Shown piece after piece: positions 27,225 to 36,483 of a stretch of 64,000 nt of DNA (positions are counted from its first letter, which is position 1; the number at the start of each line of letters is the position of its first letter). Source of the stretch: Bacteroidota bacterium (lineage in GTDB: Bacteria; Bacteroidota; Bacteroidia; Cytophagales; Cytophagaceae); assembly GCA_023428135.1 (NCBI GenBank), contig JAEYZG010000064.1, positions 62,001 through 126,000 on the forward strand, in the 5' to 3' direction. The translations under genes and the position numbers were made by a program. The notes beneath the pieces are model-generated. The model was not told where the DNA came from. It saw only the letters and a program-made list of their open reading frames with translations, and did no database searches.

Positions 27225-27540
27225 CATCCATGTACTGTCCCTTGACAGAACATAAAACACGGAGCATTACTTTGGCTAAAGGAATAACACTACTGGTATT
27301 TGGAATAACTTAAAGGGTATTTTTTTACCGATTCCAGGAAATATTGAGGTTAACTAGTGATGAAAGAATCTGTCATGAAGGCATAGGTTGGGGAGAAGAA
27401 GTTAATTTTTCATATAAAGAGTATTTGAAATACGAGCATTATAAAAAGCACCCTGAATAGTTTGAATGTCAATGGAGTTTCAGTAATTTGGAACATATAA
27501 TGAATGTAAGCTTCTGGTGCATATACAAAGGTTGGCAATC
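27225..27540 (+). repeat. Composite repeat A plus motif G
   Basis: The most complete copy: start hairpin CTGTC-CCT-TGACAG (27231-27247), GGAGCATTACTTTGGCTAAA, AT-rich middle, GGTTAACTAGTGATGAAAGA with GC-rich tail, then motif G (AATTTGGAACATATAATGAA, CTTCTGGTGCATATACAAAG) ending at GTTGGC (27533-27538). The VOC gene begins 50 bases later. Confidence 0.65.
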
Positions 27541-27587
27541 ATTGTAACTAAAAAATACCGAACAAGAATACCTTAAAGAATTTTGCT

Positions 27588-27995
27588 ATGAATATAAAGA
27601 CTACAGTTGTATGCTTACCTATCCAGAATTCGGATAATACAATTCGGTTTTACAAAAATGTATTTGGACTTTCTGACCTTAAGAATGAAGATGACATGAT
27701 TTCAATCGAGCTTCCCAATCTTTCAATGTTTCTGATGGAAACAAGTGCCTTTGAAGCATACAGCAGAAAAGCAGGTCGTGGAGCGCAGTTTCCAAAGGAT
27801 AGTGTCGGGGCGATTATAAGCTGTGCCTTGACAAGTAAAGAAGACGTCGATACTGCATTAGAAAATGCGCCAATCTACGGAGGATCAGTAACTAATAAAG
27901 CTTCTATTGACGAATCATTTGGTGGATATATTGGATATATGTCTGATCCGGATGGACATCTATGGGAGCTTGTATGTCCTCCACAGAAGAATTAA
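27588..27995 (+). CDS. VOC-family (glyoxalase-like) protein
   Basis: A 135-residue protein with the paired beta-alpha-beta-beta-beta modules of the vicinal-oxygen-chelate fold: TTVVCLPIQNSDNTIRFYKN at the start and YIGYMSDPDGHLWELV at the end, which contains the typical DPDGHLWEL motif. Substrate unknown; members include fosfomycin/bleomycin resistance proteins and dioxygenases. Motif G lies directly upstream. Confidence 0.85.
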   Translation: MNIKTTVVCLPIQNSDNTIRFYKNVFGLSDLKNEDDMISIELPNLSMFLMETSAFEAYSRKAGRGAQFPKDSVGAIISCALTSKEDVDTALENAPIYGGSVTNKASIDESFGGYIGYMSDPDGHLWELVCPPQKN

Positions 27996-28106
27996 GCCGG
28001 AGGGGGGCAAAAGGTATGTATTAATAATAGAACAATGGGTGCCGAACGCTCAAAGCAGCTAGTTGCAATTGTTGTTAAATATTAAGCTAATAGGTGAAAA
28101 AAAAAC

Positions 28107-28610
28107 ATGAGTTCAATAGTCAGAAATTTATTAATGATTGTTCTTGTAGCAATTATAGGGTTCATAGGCGTATTTAAATTTTTGGATTTATATACTTTAA
28201 GAAAAGAACGCATTAAAGTTCCAAACCTGATTGGGATACCGGTTGATGAAATTCCCAAGATAGAACAATTGAATTTTAAGATTAATGATTCTATTTATGA
28301 TAAAAAAATACAAAGGGGGATAATAGTAAATCAGTTTCCGGGACCTGATTCGGAAGTCAAACCTAACAGAACTATATCGATTACCTACAATAGAAAAATC
28401 CCTGGGTTAATAACCATACCTAACGTAATTGACCAACCAGCAAAAGAAGGAATAATTAATATTACAAACGCCGGTTTCCTCATTGGGAAAATTGACACAA
28501 TTGAAAATAATTTTCCTATTGTTATTTCAATGAGCTCAAATGGCAAGACTCTAAAAGGCGGAGAAGAAGTCCAGGAAGGAAGTATAATAAATTTTCAGGT
28601 GGGTAAGTAA
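28107..28610 (+). CDS. PASTA-domain membrane protein
   Basis: A 167-residue protein with one N-terminal membrane helix (residues 8-28) and two PASTA domains (about 37-95, VPNLIGIPVDEIPKIEQLNF; about 98-165, IPNVIDQPAKEGIINITNAG) facing the periplasm. PASTA domains often bind peptidoglycan fragments. Two- or three-PASTA proteins of this simple form are common in Bacteroidota, where they have no kinase attached. The upstream region contains CAGCTAGTTGCAATTG, similar to the boundary motif before other accessory genes. Confidence 0.85.
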   Translation: MSSIVRNLLMIVLVAIIGFIGVFKFLDLYTLRKERIKVPNLIGIPVDEIPKIEQLNFKINDSIYDKKIQRGIIVNQFPGPDSEVKPNRTISITYNRKIPGLITIPNVIDQPAKEGIINITNAGFLIGKIDTIENNFPIVISMSSNGKTLKGGEEVQEGSIINFQVGK

Positions 28611-28672
28611 GAAGAATATACAAAACTCAAAAAATCATGTTGCACGGAGACCTCCATAGCACCATAGGCAGA

Positions 28673-29077
28673 CTAGCGCATGACTTTATATAACAACCAG
28701 GCTCCAATGAGCCAGTCATAGATCATGCAAAAGGGAGGATACCATTTTTTTATCTTTGTCATTACTAACCTATGATCGTGGATATAATCCCATATACCAT
28801 GTCCTATATAACCAATAACCAGAAACCAGGCTGAATACCAAAGCCCTAAAACACTTAGAACGACAAACCCGGTGCATATTGCAATCTCTATCAACTTTTG
28901 CTTCATTCTTCCGTCCATAATTCCGAAACCGATATAATCAGAGGCAATAACAACAAGTAGAATAGCCCACAGATCATTTTGTTTTTCTTCAGGAAACAGG
29001 CAGACAAAAGGAATAGATATGGCAGCCAGGAAAACGCCCAGCAATGCTTCCCTTTGATATTTCATTATATTATTCAT
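28673..29077 (-). CDS. Four-helix membrane protein, DUF6010-like
   Basis: A 134-residue protein with four predicted membrane helices and conserved-looking motifs SDYIGFGIMDGR, GYIGHGIWDYIHDH and WYPPFCMIYDWL near the end. The pattern fits a small family of unknown function (DUF6010 by memory). It is convergent with the PASTA gene and stands alone. Confidence 0.65.
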   Translation of the reverse strand: MNNIMKYQREALLGVFLAAISIPFVCLFPEEKQNDLWAILLVVIASDYIGFGIMDGRMKQKLIEIAICTGFVVLSVLGLWYSAWFLVIGYIGHGIWDYIHDHRLVMTKIKKWYPPFCMIYDWLIGAWLLYKVMR

Positions 29078-29320
29078 AAAGCATTCTATAATAAAATTCT
29101 ATATAGTTCTACAATAATATTGTTTTATTCATTTAGAAAAAATTATATTTTTGATCATTGTGCCTGTAATACAGGAGTATTAATTTTGTGCAGACTGGAA
29201 TAATGGAGTTAATGGTTGTTTGAAGGGAGATAAATGGTATTCTTTTGTAACAGACTGCAGAGAAAAAACAGTGATGAATGGATTCCATCCGGTGAGATAC
29301 CACAGTCTTCAATTTAAGGA

Positions 29321-29456
29321 ATCTTTCCTTGCTGAACTTGTAAAGCATCTGAGTTTTCTTAAAGAATAACATTTGACAATCTATCAGATTAGTGATTTAA
29401 ACTGCAAGTGATTTTGTATCTATCAGATACTTCACAGGATATAGAATGACAAAGGC
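29321..29456 (+). repeat. Dispersed repeat F, copy 1
   Basis: GAACTTGTAAAGCATCTGAG, then TTTAAACTGCAAGTGATTTT, CTATCAGATACTTC and AGGATATAGAATGACAAAG. A clear relative lies at 61037-61170. It is a noncoding dispersed repeat. Confidence 0.6.
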
Positions 29457-29503
29457 AAGTGTGTATATACTTAACGATAAGGCAAGGCTCAAGAAAGAAT
29501 AAA

Positions 29504-29992
29504 ATGACAACCACAATTACAATGACAAATAAAAAGCTCATCAGAACCTCAGGAACAATATTGGTTAACAGGAATGTAGAAAGAGTGTTTGACTTTTTAG
29601 TTAATCCAGGCAATGACAACTTGTGGAGAACAGAAATAAATAAATCAATACTCAATGGTCCGTTGCAAGAAGGGGTAACTGTTTCTGAATATTCTTACTT
29701 GTCCAAAAAAGCACCTGACAATTTGATAGAACTACAGTGTGTTCAGTATGAAAAAAACAAACTTGCAATATTTGAGACATCTGAAAAATCCGGATTTTAT
29801 TTAAGAAGCGAACGACAAGTAAAAATAATATCCGATACCACAACTGAAATTAATTACCAGCTTGAGTTTGACATAAGCATAGTAAAATTTGCTTTGGGGT
29901 TTGCATTACCAAAATTTATCGTTTCATATAAGGCAAGCAGTGATATGAAGAAATATTTGCTGCAATTAAAGTCAATACTTGAAAACGAATAA
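29504..29992 (+). CDS. SRPBCC-family (START-like) protein
   Basis: From ATG 29504 a 162-residue protein with the pattern of polyketide-cyclase/START-like domains: GTILVNRNVERVFDFLVNPG at the start, central strands, and a long C-terminal helix (KASSDMKKYLLQLKSILENE). These bind hydrophobic ligands in a deep pocket. The upstream TTG/ATG at 29459 lies in repeat F and is not a believable start. Confidence 0.8.
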   Translation: MTTTITMTNKKLIRTSGTILVNRNVERVFDFLVNPGNDNLWRTEINKSILNGPLQEGVTVSEYSYLSKKAPDNLIELQCVQYEKNKLAIFETSEKSGFYLRSERQVKIISDTTTEINYQLEFDISIVKFALGFALPKFIVSYKASSDMKKYLLQLKSILENE

Positions 29993-30129
29993 AATAACTC
30001 GGCTACTCCTTTGCCTGTGACCTTTCATGATCATTTCTGTGATTTAGTAAAATACTCCGATCGATACTGAGCACCCATTGCCAGGTTTTTAAATATGAGC
30101 ATATTTGCAACAGGTCCATCCTTAATAAA

Positions 30130-30996
30130 CTATCTAAAATTTTTTTGATGATCTGAATCATGACACAAGGCAATTGCCTCCTTCATAATTTCAAGTATCC
30201 TTCTCGGATTAACGCCTATATTTTCCAAGATCTTTTCATCATTACATAAATCTTTACAAAGCACTATTTTGCTTTCAAGTAATTTTTCCTTATCAGTATT
30301 GGTAAGAGTGGTAAGACAAGTCAATGGGTATAAATTTGATGTGTCAATCAAATCGTTTAGGCTACCTTGATCCGGATAATCCCAGCCAATTAGATTGAGT
30401 CCAATACATTTGCCGTATTGAATTGCATCTCCTGTAAATCTTGTATTGGTAACTACCCATCCTTGATGAAACATATCAGAATGACCGGGAAGTGCTTTCA
30501 TCTGCTTTTTTACATCTTCAAAACGAGCCTGTATATATAGCGGGATTTTAACATCACATTGGAATCCCGGACGGTTGTGAAATTTGCATTCAACCATAAA
30601 GTGCTTATCTTCTTTTATGGCAATGACATCAATTTCATGATTCACGCAATGTCCCTGTACAATCTGACCGATTTGCACTTGAAATCCCTGGTGCTTCAGT
30701 ATTTCCCCTATATACCTTTCAAAAGGATAACCGGATGGACCTAATTCCATGATTGCGGCTTTCAATTTGTATTTCCCTGCAGAAGGTTTGGATATGCTCG
30801 CTAATAAATCAAATGCCTTAGTGTAGATTTGCTGTGTACTCATACCAGGAATAAGACCATTGACAATTGATTCAACTATTTCATCAACTGTTTTCCTGTT
30901 TTGGCATGCCTTGGATAATGATCTTCTAAGTTTTTCCTCTGAAAAGATTACCTTATCACCGGAAGCTTTTTCAATATAGATCTTCTTATCTCTCAT
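30130..30996 (-). CDS. ATP-cone protein fused to a PD-(D/E)XK nuclease-like domain
   Basis: A 288-residue protein. Residues 5-88 are an ATP-cone (IEKASGDKVIFSEEKLRRSL, STQQIYTKAFDLL), the allosteric nucleotide-binding domain of ribonucleotide reductases and NrdR. Residues about 92-210 resemble Mrr-type restriction endonucleases with the catalytic set Glu121-Ile-Asp123 (EIDVIA) and Glu136-Cys-Lys138 (ECK). The C-terminal part has a possible helix-hairpin-helix (NIGVNPRRILEIMKEA). The fusion suggests nuclease activity controlled by nucleotide levels; this is inference. Single gene with no methylase nearby. Confidence 0.78.
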   Translation of the reverse strand: MRDKKIYIEKASGDKVIFSEEKLRRSLSKACQNRKTVDEIVESIVNGLIPGMSTQQIYTKAFDLLASISKPSAGKYKLKAAIMELGPSGYPFERYIGEILKHQGFQVQIGQIVQGHCVNHEIDVIAIKEDKHFMVECKFHNRPGFQCDVKIPLYIQARFEDVKKQMKALPGHSDMFHQGWVVTNTRFTGDAIQYGKCIGLNLIGWDYPDQGSLNDLIDTSNLYPLTCLTTLTNTDKEKLLESKIVLCKDLCNDEKILENIGVNPRRILEIMKEAIALCHDSDHQKNFR

Positions 30997-31163
30997 AGTT
31001 ACTTATTCTTGCTTGTGATAGTATCAAATCCAGGGAAATGAACAATAGCAGACTATGCATTGTGCTGTAAATCTTGTTTATGAAGTCTGCTACTGAGAAG
31101 AGTCAAAAAAACAGATTATAAAAATTGTTTGTTAAAACTTTCATTGGAAATTTATTCAGCCAA

Positions 31164-31919
31164 TTATTGAGCTACCCAACCACCATCCACAGGTAAAGAA
31201 TGACCGGTAATAAATGAAGCAGCATCCGAACAAAGATATATAACAGCATCTGCCACTTCTTCCGGATTTCCTAATCTACCAATCGGTTCGGCATCTTCAA
31301 ATTGTTTTTCGACTTCTTTACTTTTTCCTGTAAAGCGATCTATCATAGGAGTTCTGATAACACCTGGACAAACGGCATTGACACGAATTCCAAGTTTTGC
31401 ATTTTCCAGGGCCGTAGTTTTGGTCAATCCCACTACACCATGCTTTGAAGCAGTATATCCTGGTGACCCTTGAAATCCAACTAGTCCAGCAATGGAAGCA
31501 CAGTTTACTATAGCTCCCTTTCCCGCTTTACGTATTTCAGGAATCTGATATTTCATGCAAAGCCAGACTCCCTTTAGATTTACATTGATTATTCTGTCCC
31601 AGTTCTCTTCAGAACATTCCTCTGTAGTTTCAGAACCGCCTTCAATCCCGGCATTGTTAAATGCATAATCAAGCCTTCCGAATGTTGAAATTGTTTTTTC
31701 AACCATAGCTTTTACTTCATTGGCTTTCGATACATCACATTTAATAAACAGCGCTTCACCGCCAAGGTTTTTAATTGTGTCGATAGTCTCCTGATCTTCT
31801 ATACAATCAGCTACAGCTACTTTAGCGCCAAGTTTGGCAAATGCAATGGCAGTGGCCCTACCTATACCGAAACTTCCGCCGGTAACAATAGCAACTTTAT
31901 TCTGAAAAATTTTCTCCAT
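31164..31919 (-). CDS. SDR-family oxidoreductase
   Basis: A 251-residue classical short-chain dehydrogenase: TGGSFGIGRA nucleotide-binding motif (about 14-23), NNAG (about 89), active-site Ser in NCASIAGL, Tyr-Lys in YTASK (about 155-159), and the C-terminal PVDGGW. It uses NAD(P)(H); the substrate is unknown. A good -7 element is seen 28 bases upstream. Confidence 0.9.
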   Translation of the reverse strand: MEKIFQNKVAIVTGGSFGIGRATAIAFAKLGAKVAVADCIEDQETIDTIKNLGGEALFIKCDVSKANEVKAMVEKTISTFGRLDYAFNNAGIEGGSETTEECSEENWDRIINVNLKGVWLCMKYQIPEIRKAGKGAIVNCASIAGLVGFQGSPGYTASKHGVVGLTKTTALENAKLGIRVNAVCPGVIRTPMIDRFTGKSKEVEKQFEDAEPIGRLGNPEEVADAVIYLCSDAASFITGHSLPVDGGWVAQ

Positions 31920-31946
31920 ATAATTCTAATTTAACCATTCTAGTTT

Positions 31947-31954
31947 CAAATATA
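31947..31954 (-). promoter_or_regulatory. -7 element TATATTTG upstream of the SDR gene
   Basis: Matches the Bacteroidota consensus TAnnTTTG exactly and lies 28 bases before the ATG. No clear TTG at the expected -33 position. Confidence 0.45.
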
Positions 31955-32150
31955 GGCAAGATAAGAAGATTTTTAATTGACTTATACTTTAAGAAAGAAT
32001 GACATTGATCATTTATACTTAGAAAAAGTATTAAATTACTCTTGCTTAAGGTGTGCTAAGGGTGGAAGTTGCATTAAATTAATGCTTTTCTATGCTATAT
32101 AAAAAATGAAGATTAGACCTATAATCGCTTTGCAATGCATCAAAAAAGCT

Positions 32151-32230
32151 GAATCAAAATTTACAGGATTATAGGATAAACAAAATTTTAAGGTAATCCT
32201 GTCTATCCTTTAATCTCATGGATCCCAGTT
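32151..32230. repeat. Palindromic repeat D, copy 1
   Basis: An imperfect inverted repeat of the GAATC…ACAGGATTATAGGAT…ATCCTGTCTATCC…GGATCCCAG kind. Relatives are at 36376-36434, 42250-42298, 45326-45393 and 46251-46332. It lies in the 420-base gap 31920-32341, where nothing else was recognised except the SDR promoter element. Confidence 0.6.
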
Positions 32231-32341
32231 TAGTTGGTATAGGTATTATGAAGATGAAAGATATATGTAAACTTAATGTGAAAACACAGGTTGGTGTGGT
32301 GGAAAGAGGAGCAACTTCTTGCTACCCCTTTTTTATTTAAT

Positions 32342-32914
32342 TTATTCTACTATTGTAGAAAGTAATTCGGTTAACTCATTCTGAATATCTCGTCCTTTAT
32401 TGGCATCGTACCAATTTAAAATGGAAGTTTTGATTTTATCGAAGGAAGCTTTTTCATTGGCAAGATCTGAATAAATTTTCTGACAATCAGCAGGTCTGGG
32501 ACCCCATTGAGCTAAATCGGTTCCATTAGCATTTTTAATTACTAGCTTCGGAATTGATTTTCCACCATTGGTCAAATACAGATTAATTCTATTCGGTTCA
32601 GCGTCTCTTAGTTCATATAGAAGTGTAATTAATGGGTTTGTCCGTGCTGCCATTTCTATAAAAGGTATGTTGTGCGCTGCATCTCCACACCAGGGTTCTG
32701 TAATTAATATCCATTGTTGTGGGCTTTTAATATTTTCCAATGCCTTTCTTAAAGGAGCTGCCAACTCATGGGTTTCATTAAACCACCGATTCATCTGTTC
32801 CCAATTGTGTTGGGTGTATTCCAGGTATCCTTCCTTAGTATAAGGGGGAAGTTGTTCATTTATAGAGTTGCTGATAATCTGCTGAAAGTAATCTGAGTAT
32901 TCCTGAAAGGTCAT
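32342..32914 (-). CDS. Thioredoxin-family protein
   Basis: A 190-residue soluble protein with a thioredoxin-like fold centred on WILITEPWCGDAAHNIPFIE. The usual CxxC is reduced to a single Cys (WCGDA), as in a subgroup of thioredoxin-like proteins of Bacteroidota with unknown targets. No signal peptide, so it acts in the cytoplasm. A TTG-N19-TATCTTTA promoter lies upstream. Confidence 0.8.
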   Translation of the reverse strand: MTFQEYSDYFQQIISNSINEQLPPYTKEGYLEYTQHNWEQMNRWFNETHELAAPLRKALENIKSPQQWILITEPWCGDAAHNIPFIEMAARTNPLITLLYELRDAEPNRINLYLTNGGKSIPKLVIKNANGTDLAQWGPRPADCQKIYSDLANEKASFDKIKTSILNWYDANKGRDIQNELTELLSTIVE

Positions 32915-32981
32915 ATAAGTAGATGCGTTATAACTAGTGCGATAAAGCTGTATTAATGAAAGTTAATTTTTCCAATTGCAT

Positions 32982-33011
32982 TAAAGATAGGATTGCTCAA
33001 TATTTAAACAA
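32982..33011 (-). promoter_or_regulatory. Promoter of the thioredoxin-like gene
   Basis: On the minus strand TTG (33011-33009), a spacer of 19 bases, then TATCTTTA (32989-32982), one mismatch from TAnnTTTG. It lies 68 bases before the start codon. The rest of the gap up to 33334 holds nothing recognisable. Confidence 0.5.
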
Positions 33012-33334
33012 AATAAAATGTTTGGGGAATTGTTTATTATTCAGGTATCTTATCAGGGAATGGGTATAATTAATTGATTATATGGGTTTAAATCTATTGG
33101 ATAAAGTCTGTTGCGTTAAATAATACTTTGGCTTTTTTTAAAATGTATGACGTAAATTTCTGATGATTTTAGAATAGCCTTTAACTTGAGGCTATTATCT
33201 AAGACTTAATATTTTGCTATCTTCACCTTTACTGAATAGTATTGCACTTTTATAGCGAATAAAGATCATCGTATTGTCGAAAATTGGTTGTAAAACTGAT
33301 ATATTGAGAATAAAGATTAAATAACCGACAGTAA

Positions 33335-34951
33335 ATGTACATTATAAGTTTAATAGTAGGAATTTTAATAGGAGGAGTAATTGCCTACATCATCCTTAAT
33401 TTGCTTGATAAATCAAAGAAAGTTTCAATAGAAGAGTTTGACGAATTAGCGGTACAACATAATGAGGCGATCACTAATCTTAAACTGTCTGAGAGTAAGG
33501 TAAAAATGCTGCAAGAGTCAAATGACAAACTCTCGAATAAACTGGCTATAAAAGAAAATGAAGTTACTCAACTTTTACCAGAAGTGAGTTCACTGGAAGT
33601 AAAGCTTTCCAATAGCAGAGAGAAAATAAGTGAACTCTCACATGAGTTAGCTGCAGAGCGTGAAATAAATAGAATTCAGCAAAACGATATAAACATTCAC
33701 AAACAGACGATTTCTGAACTTTGCGCAAATAACAGATCATTAACTGAAAACCTGACAAAGCAGAATGAAATAAATGATAAACAGGTCAGACAAATTGAAG
33801 TACTTACAACAAAGATAACAGACCTGACAGCACAGGTCAGCATATTGTCGGCGAATAATACGACCTTGTCTGAAAAGCTATCTACTCAAAAAGAAGAAGT
33901 TGAAGGACTTCAGAAAACGGCTCATTTACAATTTGAGAAAATAGCCAATAAATTATTTGAAGAAAAATCAAAAAGCTTTACGGAGACCAATAAGACTAAC
34001 ATTGAAACGCTCTTAAATCCACTTAAGGAAGACATCCATAAATTCAAGGAAAAAGTTGAGGCCACTCATACTGAAGATACTAAACAACGGACTTCTTTGG
34101 AGGAAAGAATAAAAGGTTTAATTGAACAAACGAATAAAGTAAGCGCTGAAGCCAATAACCTGGCGGCTGCCTTAAAAGGCAAAGCACAGAAAAGAGGAAA
34201 CTGGGGTGAAATGATATTGGAAAGAATTCTCGAATCGTCAGGATTGACAAAGGGTAGAGAATATTTTGTTCAGCAATCAATTAAAGATGAGGAGGGAAGA
34301 AACCAAAGGCTTGATGTCAGAGTAAACCTTCCTGATGAAAGAGTAATTATCATTGATTCAAAAGTTTCATTAATTGCTTATGACAATTACTCAGCTTGTG
34401 AAGACAGTGATGGACAAAGTAAATTCCTTATAGAACACATCAATGCTACCAAAAATCATATTGATCAACTAAGTTCAAAAAAGTACGACAACATTGAAAC
34501 ATCACTGGATTTTACAATGATGTTTATACCAATAGAACCTGCATATTTACTAGCAATTCAAGGTGATTCTGATTTATGGTCCTATGCATATTCTAAAAGG
34601 ATATTATTGGTTAGTCCAACAACATTAATTGCTTGTCTTAAGCTGTTTTCTGACTTATGGAGGCGTGAATGGCAAAATAAGAACGCAATGGATATTGTTA
34701 AACGTGGTGAATTACTCTATGAAAAATTTGTTGGCTTTACAGAAAACTTTGAGGAGATTGGTAACAAGTTAAGCTCTACTCAAAAGGCCTATGAGAATGC
34801 TTTAGGGCAACTTAAAACCGGAAAAGGAAATGTAATAAGTCAGGCTATTCAGTTGAAAAATTTGGGTTTAAAATCTGATAAAAAGGTTTCTGATAAATTA
34901 TTGCCATTAAACTTGGACGATACTGAAATTGAAAATGACATTGAGCAATAA
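33335..34951 (+). CDS. rmuC: RmuC-family DNA recombination protein
   Basis: A 538-residue protein: N-terminal membrane helix (residues 1-22), a long coiled coil (about 30-245) and the RmuC domain (about 255-500) with AAALKGKAQKRGNWGEMILE, VNLPDERVIIIDSKVSLIAY and AYSKRILLVSPTTLIACLK, all typical family motifs. The fold is PD-(D/E)XK-like; in E. coli RmuC limits inversions at short inverted repeats. Given the many inverted repeats in this window, that role is worth remembering, but the link is only contextual. Confidence 0.92.
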   Translation: MYIISLIVGILIGGVIAYIILNLLDKSKKVSIEEFDELAVQHNEAITNLKLSESKVKMLQESNDKLSNKLAIKENEVTQLLPEVSSLEVKLSNSREKISELSHELAAEREINRIQQNDINIHKQTISELCANNRSLTENLTKQNEINDKQVRQIEVLTTKITDLTAQVSILSANNTTLSEKLSTQKEEVEGLQKTAHLQFEKIANKLFEEKSKSFTETNKTNIETLLNPLKEDIHKFKEKVEATHTEDTKQRTSLEERIKGLIEQTNKVSAEANNLAAALKGKAQKRGNWGEMILERILESSGLTKGREYFVQQSIKDEEGRNQRLDVRVNLPDERVIIIDSKVSLIAYDNYSACEDSDGQSKFLIEHINATKNHIDQLSSKKYDNIETSLDFTMMFIPIEPAYLLAIQGDSDLWSYAYSKRILLVSPTTLIACLKLFSDLWRREWQNKNAMDIVKRGELLYEKFVGFTENFEEIGNKLSSTQKAYENALGQLKTGKGNVISQAIQLKNLGLKSDKKVSDKLLPLNLDDTEIENDIEQ

Positions 34952-35036
34952 TACGTTTGGCTTTATGCTCCAGAAAATTGGCTGTACGAAATGTTCCGAA
35001 CCATTGACAAACATAAAAAATAAGTAAGGAAAAGGG

Positions 35037-35969
35037 ATGATTTCAAAGATCTGGACTACAAACATAAAGAATGGAATTTTTGGCGGACTATTCCCTGTCA
35101 TTGATCCATTTGAAAAGAACTGGCTATATGTTGGCGATGGCTGGGGTTCCAGCTTCGCCTCAATGAAATTGAGAAAATTCAGTTTGTGCACAGGAGAAGA
35201 AATTCAATCTGTATACATAAAAAATAATGTTCGGTGTCTAACTTTCAATGCTAATCAGATAGATCTGTTTGCTGTTACAAATAACAAAATCTTTCAGGTG
35301 AATAGAAACACGCTAGAGGTCTATAAAAAAATTGAAAAAGGAATACAGCAATATAATGATTATGTCGTGTCAGATGATCAGGACTCGTTACTAATGATGA
35401 ACCATAGGACGGATTTTTTATTCATTTATAATTTCAAAATTGAAAAAGGGTTAAAGAAGAAGATAGGTCCATGCAGTGGAATTTTCAAAAAAACAGATCA
35501 GGAATATTACATTTTTAGCGGATATAAGGGAAAGGTTGTTCTGTATAATTTTAAAGAGAATTCTCTAAATGAATTATTATCTACAGACGTTTTTCATTCC
35601 GCCAAGGTTTACAATAGTAATATTGCTTTTTTGAGGTTGGGTTGTATAGAGTATGGTGAGGGGAAGAGTTGGCATATTTCACCAATGAATAAAATCAGAG
35701 TTGTCGACATTAGAGACTTAAAAAATAGTATAGATCTTGATATTGGTTTTGATTTTCACTCATTCACGGTTGATAATGGAGTAATTTACCTATGGAGCCA
35801 AAATAACTTTTGGGCCTATTCAATCGACAGCAAAGAATTAATCTCTAAACTATCTATCGGGGAGGATGAATACATCATGCAGGTGTTTAGCGATCAGGGT
35901 AAGGTATTAACAGAATCGAATACAGGTGATCGGGGTAGAACCTTTAATTGCTATGAATTTAAACTCTAA
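35037..35969 (+). CDS. Hypothetical beta-propeller-like protein
   Basis: A 310-residue soluble protein of short beta-strand repeats (WLYVGDGWGSSFASMKLRKF, NDYVVSDDQDSLLMMNHRTD, GVIYLWSQNNFWAYSIDSKE) that looks like a WD40/PQQ-type propeller without signal peptide. No specific family recognised. It starts 85 bases after rmuC in the same direction. Confidence 0.7.
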   Translation: MISKIWTTNIKNGIFGGLFPVIDPFEKNWLYVGDGWGSSFASMKLRKFSLCTGEEIQSVYIKNNVRCLTFNANQIDLFAVTNNKIFQVNRNTLEVYKKIEKGIQQYNDYVVSDDQDSLLMMNHRTDFLFIYNFKIEKGLKKKIGPCSGIFKKTDQEYYIFSGYKGKVVLYNFKENSLNELLSTDVFHSAKVYNSNIAFLRLGCIEYGEGKSWHISPMNKIRVVDIRDLKNSIDLDIGFDFHSFTVDNGVIYLWSQNNFWAYSIDSKELISKLSIGEDEYIMQVFSDQGKVLTESNTGDRGRTFNCYEFKL

Positions 35970-36019
35970 AAGAGTTGTCAACTATCACATATAAATCATT
36001 TTAAATTTATCAACCATAT

Positions 36020-36331
36020 ATGACAAACAAATATCTACTTCATGGAAAACTCACTGCAAAAGCAGGACATAGAGATGAGCTTGCTGATATATTGCTGCAA
36101 GCATCGCAACTTGTATCAACTGCAAAAGGATGCAAGCTTTATGTAATTGGAAAAGATGAGAAAGACATAAACGATGTTTATGTTACAGAAATTTGGAACA
36201 GTAAAGAAGATCATGATAACTCGTTAAAAGCTGAAGGAGTAAGAGAGCTTATTATGAAAGCGATGCCGCTAATAGACGGACAACCAACAAAAGGACAGGA
36301 GCTAGAAATTTTAGGTGGAGCAGGAATATGA
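36020..36331 (+). CDS. Antibiotic-biosynthesis-monooxygenase (ABM) family protein
   Basis: A 103-residue ferredoxin-like alpha/beta protein with the ABM pattern: LHGKLTAKAGHRDELADILL, LYVIGKDEKDINDVYVTEIW, ending in DGQPTKGQELEILGG. Homologs are cofactor-free quinol monooxygenases such as YgiN. Short leader after the preceding gene; a palindrome follows. Confidence 0.85.
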   Translation: MTNKYLLHGKLTAKAGHRDELADILLQASQLVSTAKGCKLYVIGKDEKDINDVYVTEIWNSKEDHDNSLKAEGVRELIMKAMPLIDGQPTKGQELEILGGAGI

Positions 36332-36340
36332 CGCCATGAT

Positions 36341-36358
36341 AGCCCGGAATTCCGGGCT
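36341..36358. terminator. Hairpin AGCCCGGAATTCCGGGCT
   Basis: A perfect 18-base palindrome ten bases after the ABM stop codon. The downstream bases (GCGTTTCTGATTTCT) hold only a weak T run, so termination may be inefficient. Confidence 0.5.
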
Positions 36359-36375
36359 GCGTTTCTGATTTCTGA

Positions 36376-36434
36376 TTTATGGGATTAATGGATAAATAAG
36401 ATCAAAGATTATCCTGTCTATTCCATAATCTCAT
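36376..36434. repeat. Palindromic repeat D, copy 2
   Basis: GGGATTAATGGATAAATAAG … TTATCCTGTCTATTCC … GATCTGAG, a shortened relative of the copy at 32151-32230. Confidence 0.5.
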
Positions 36435-36483
36435 CGATCTGAGTTAAGACAAAGTTTTTAGAAATTTGTAGACACCAATAGTA

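Noticed and set aside
34080..34280. Minus-strand frame inside rmuC
   Set aside because: Fully covered by the well-supported RmuC gene.
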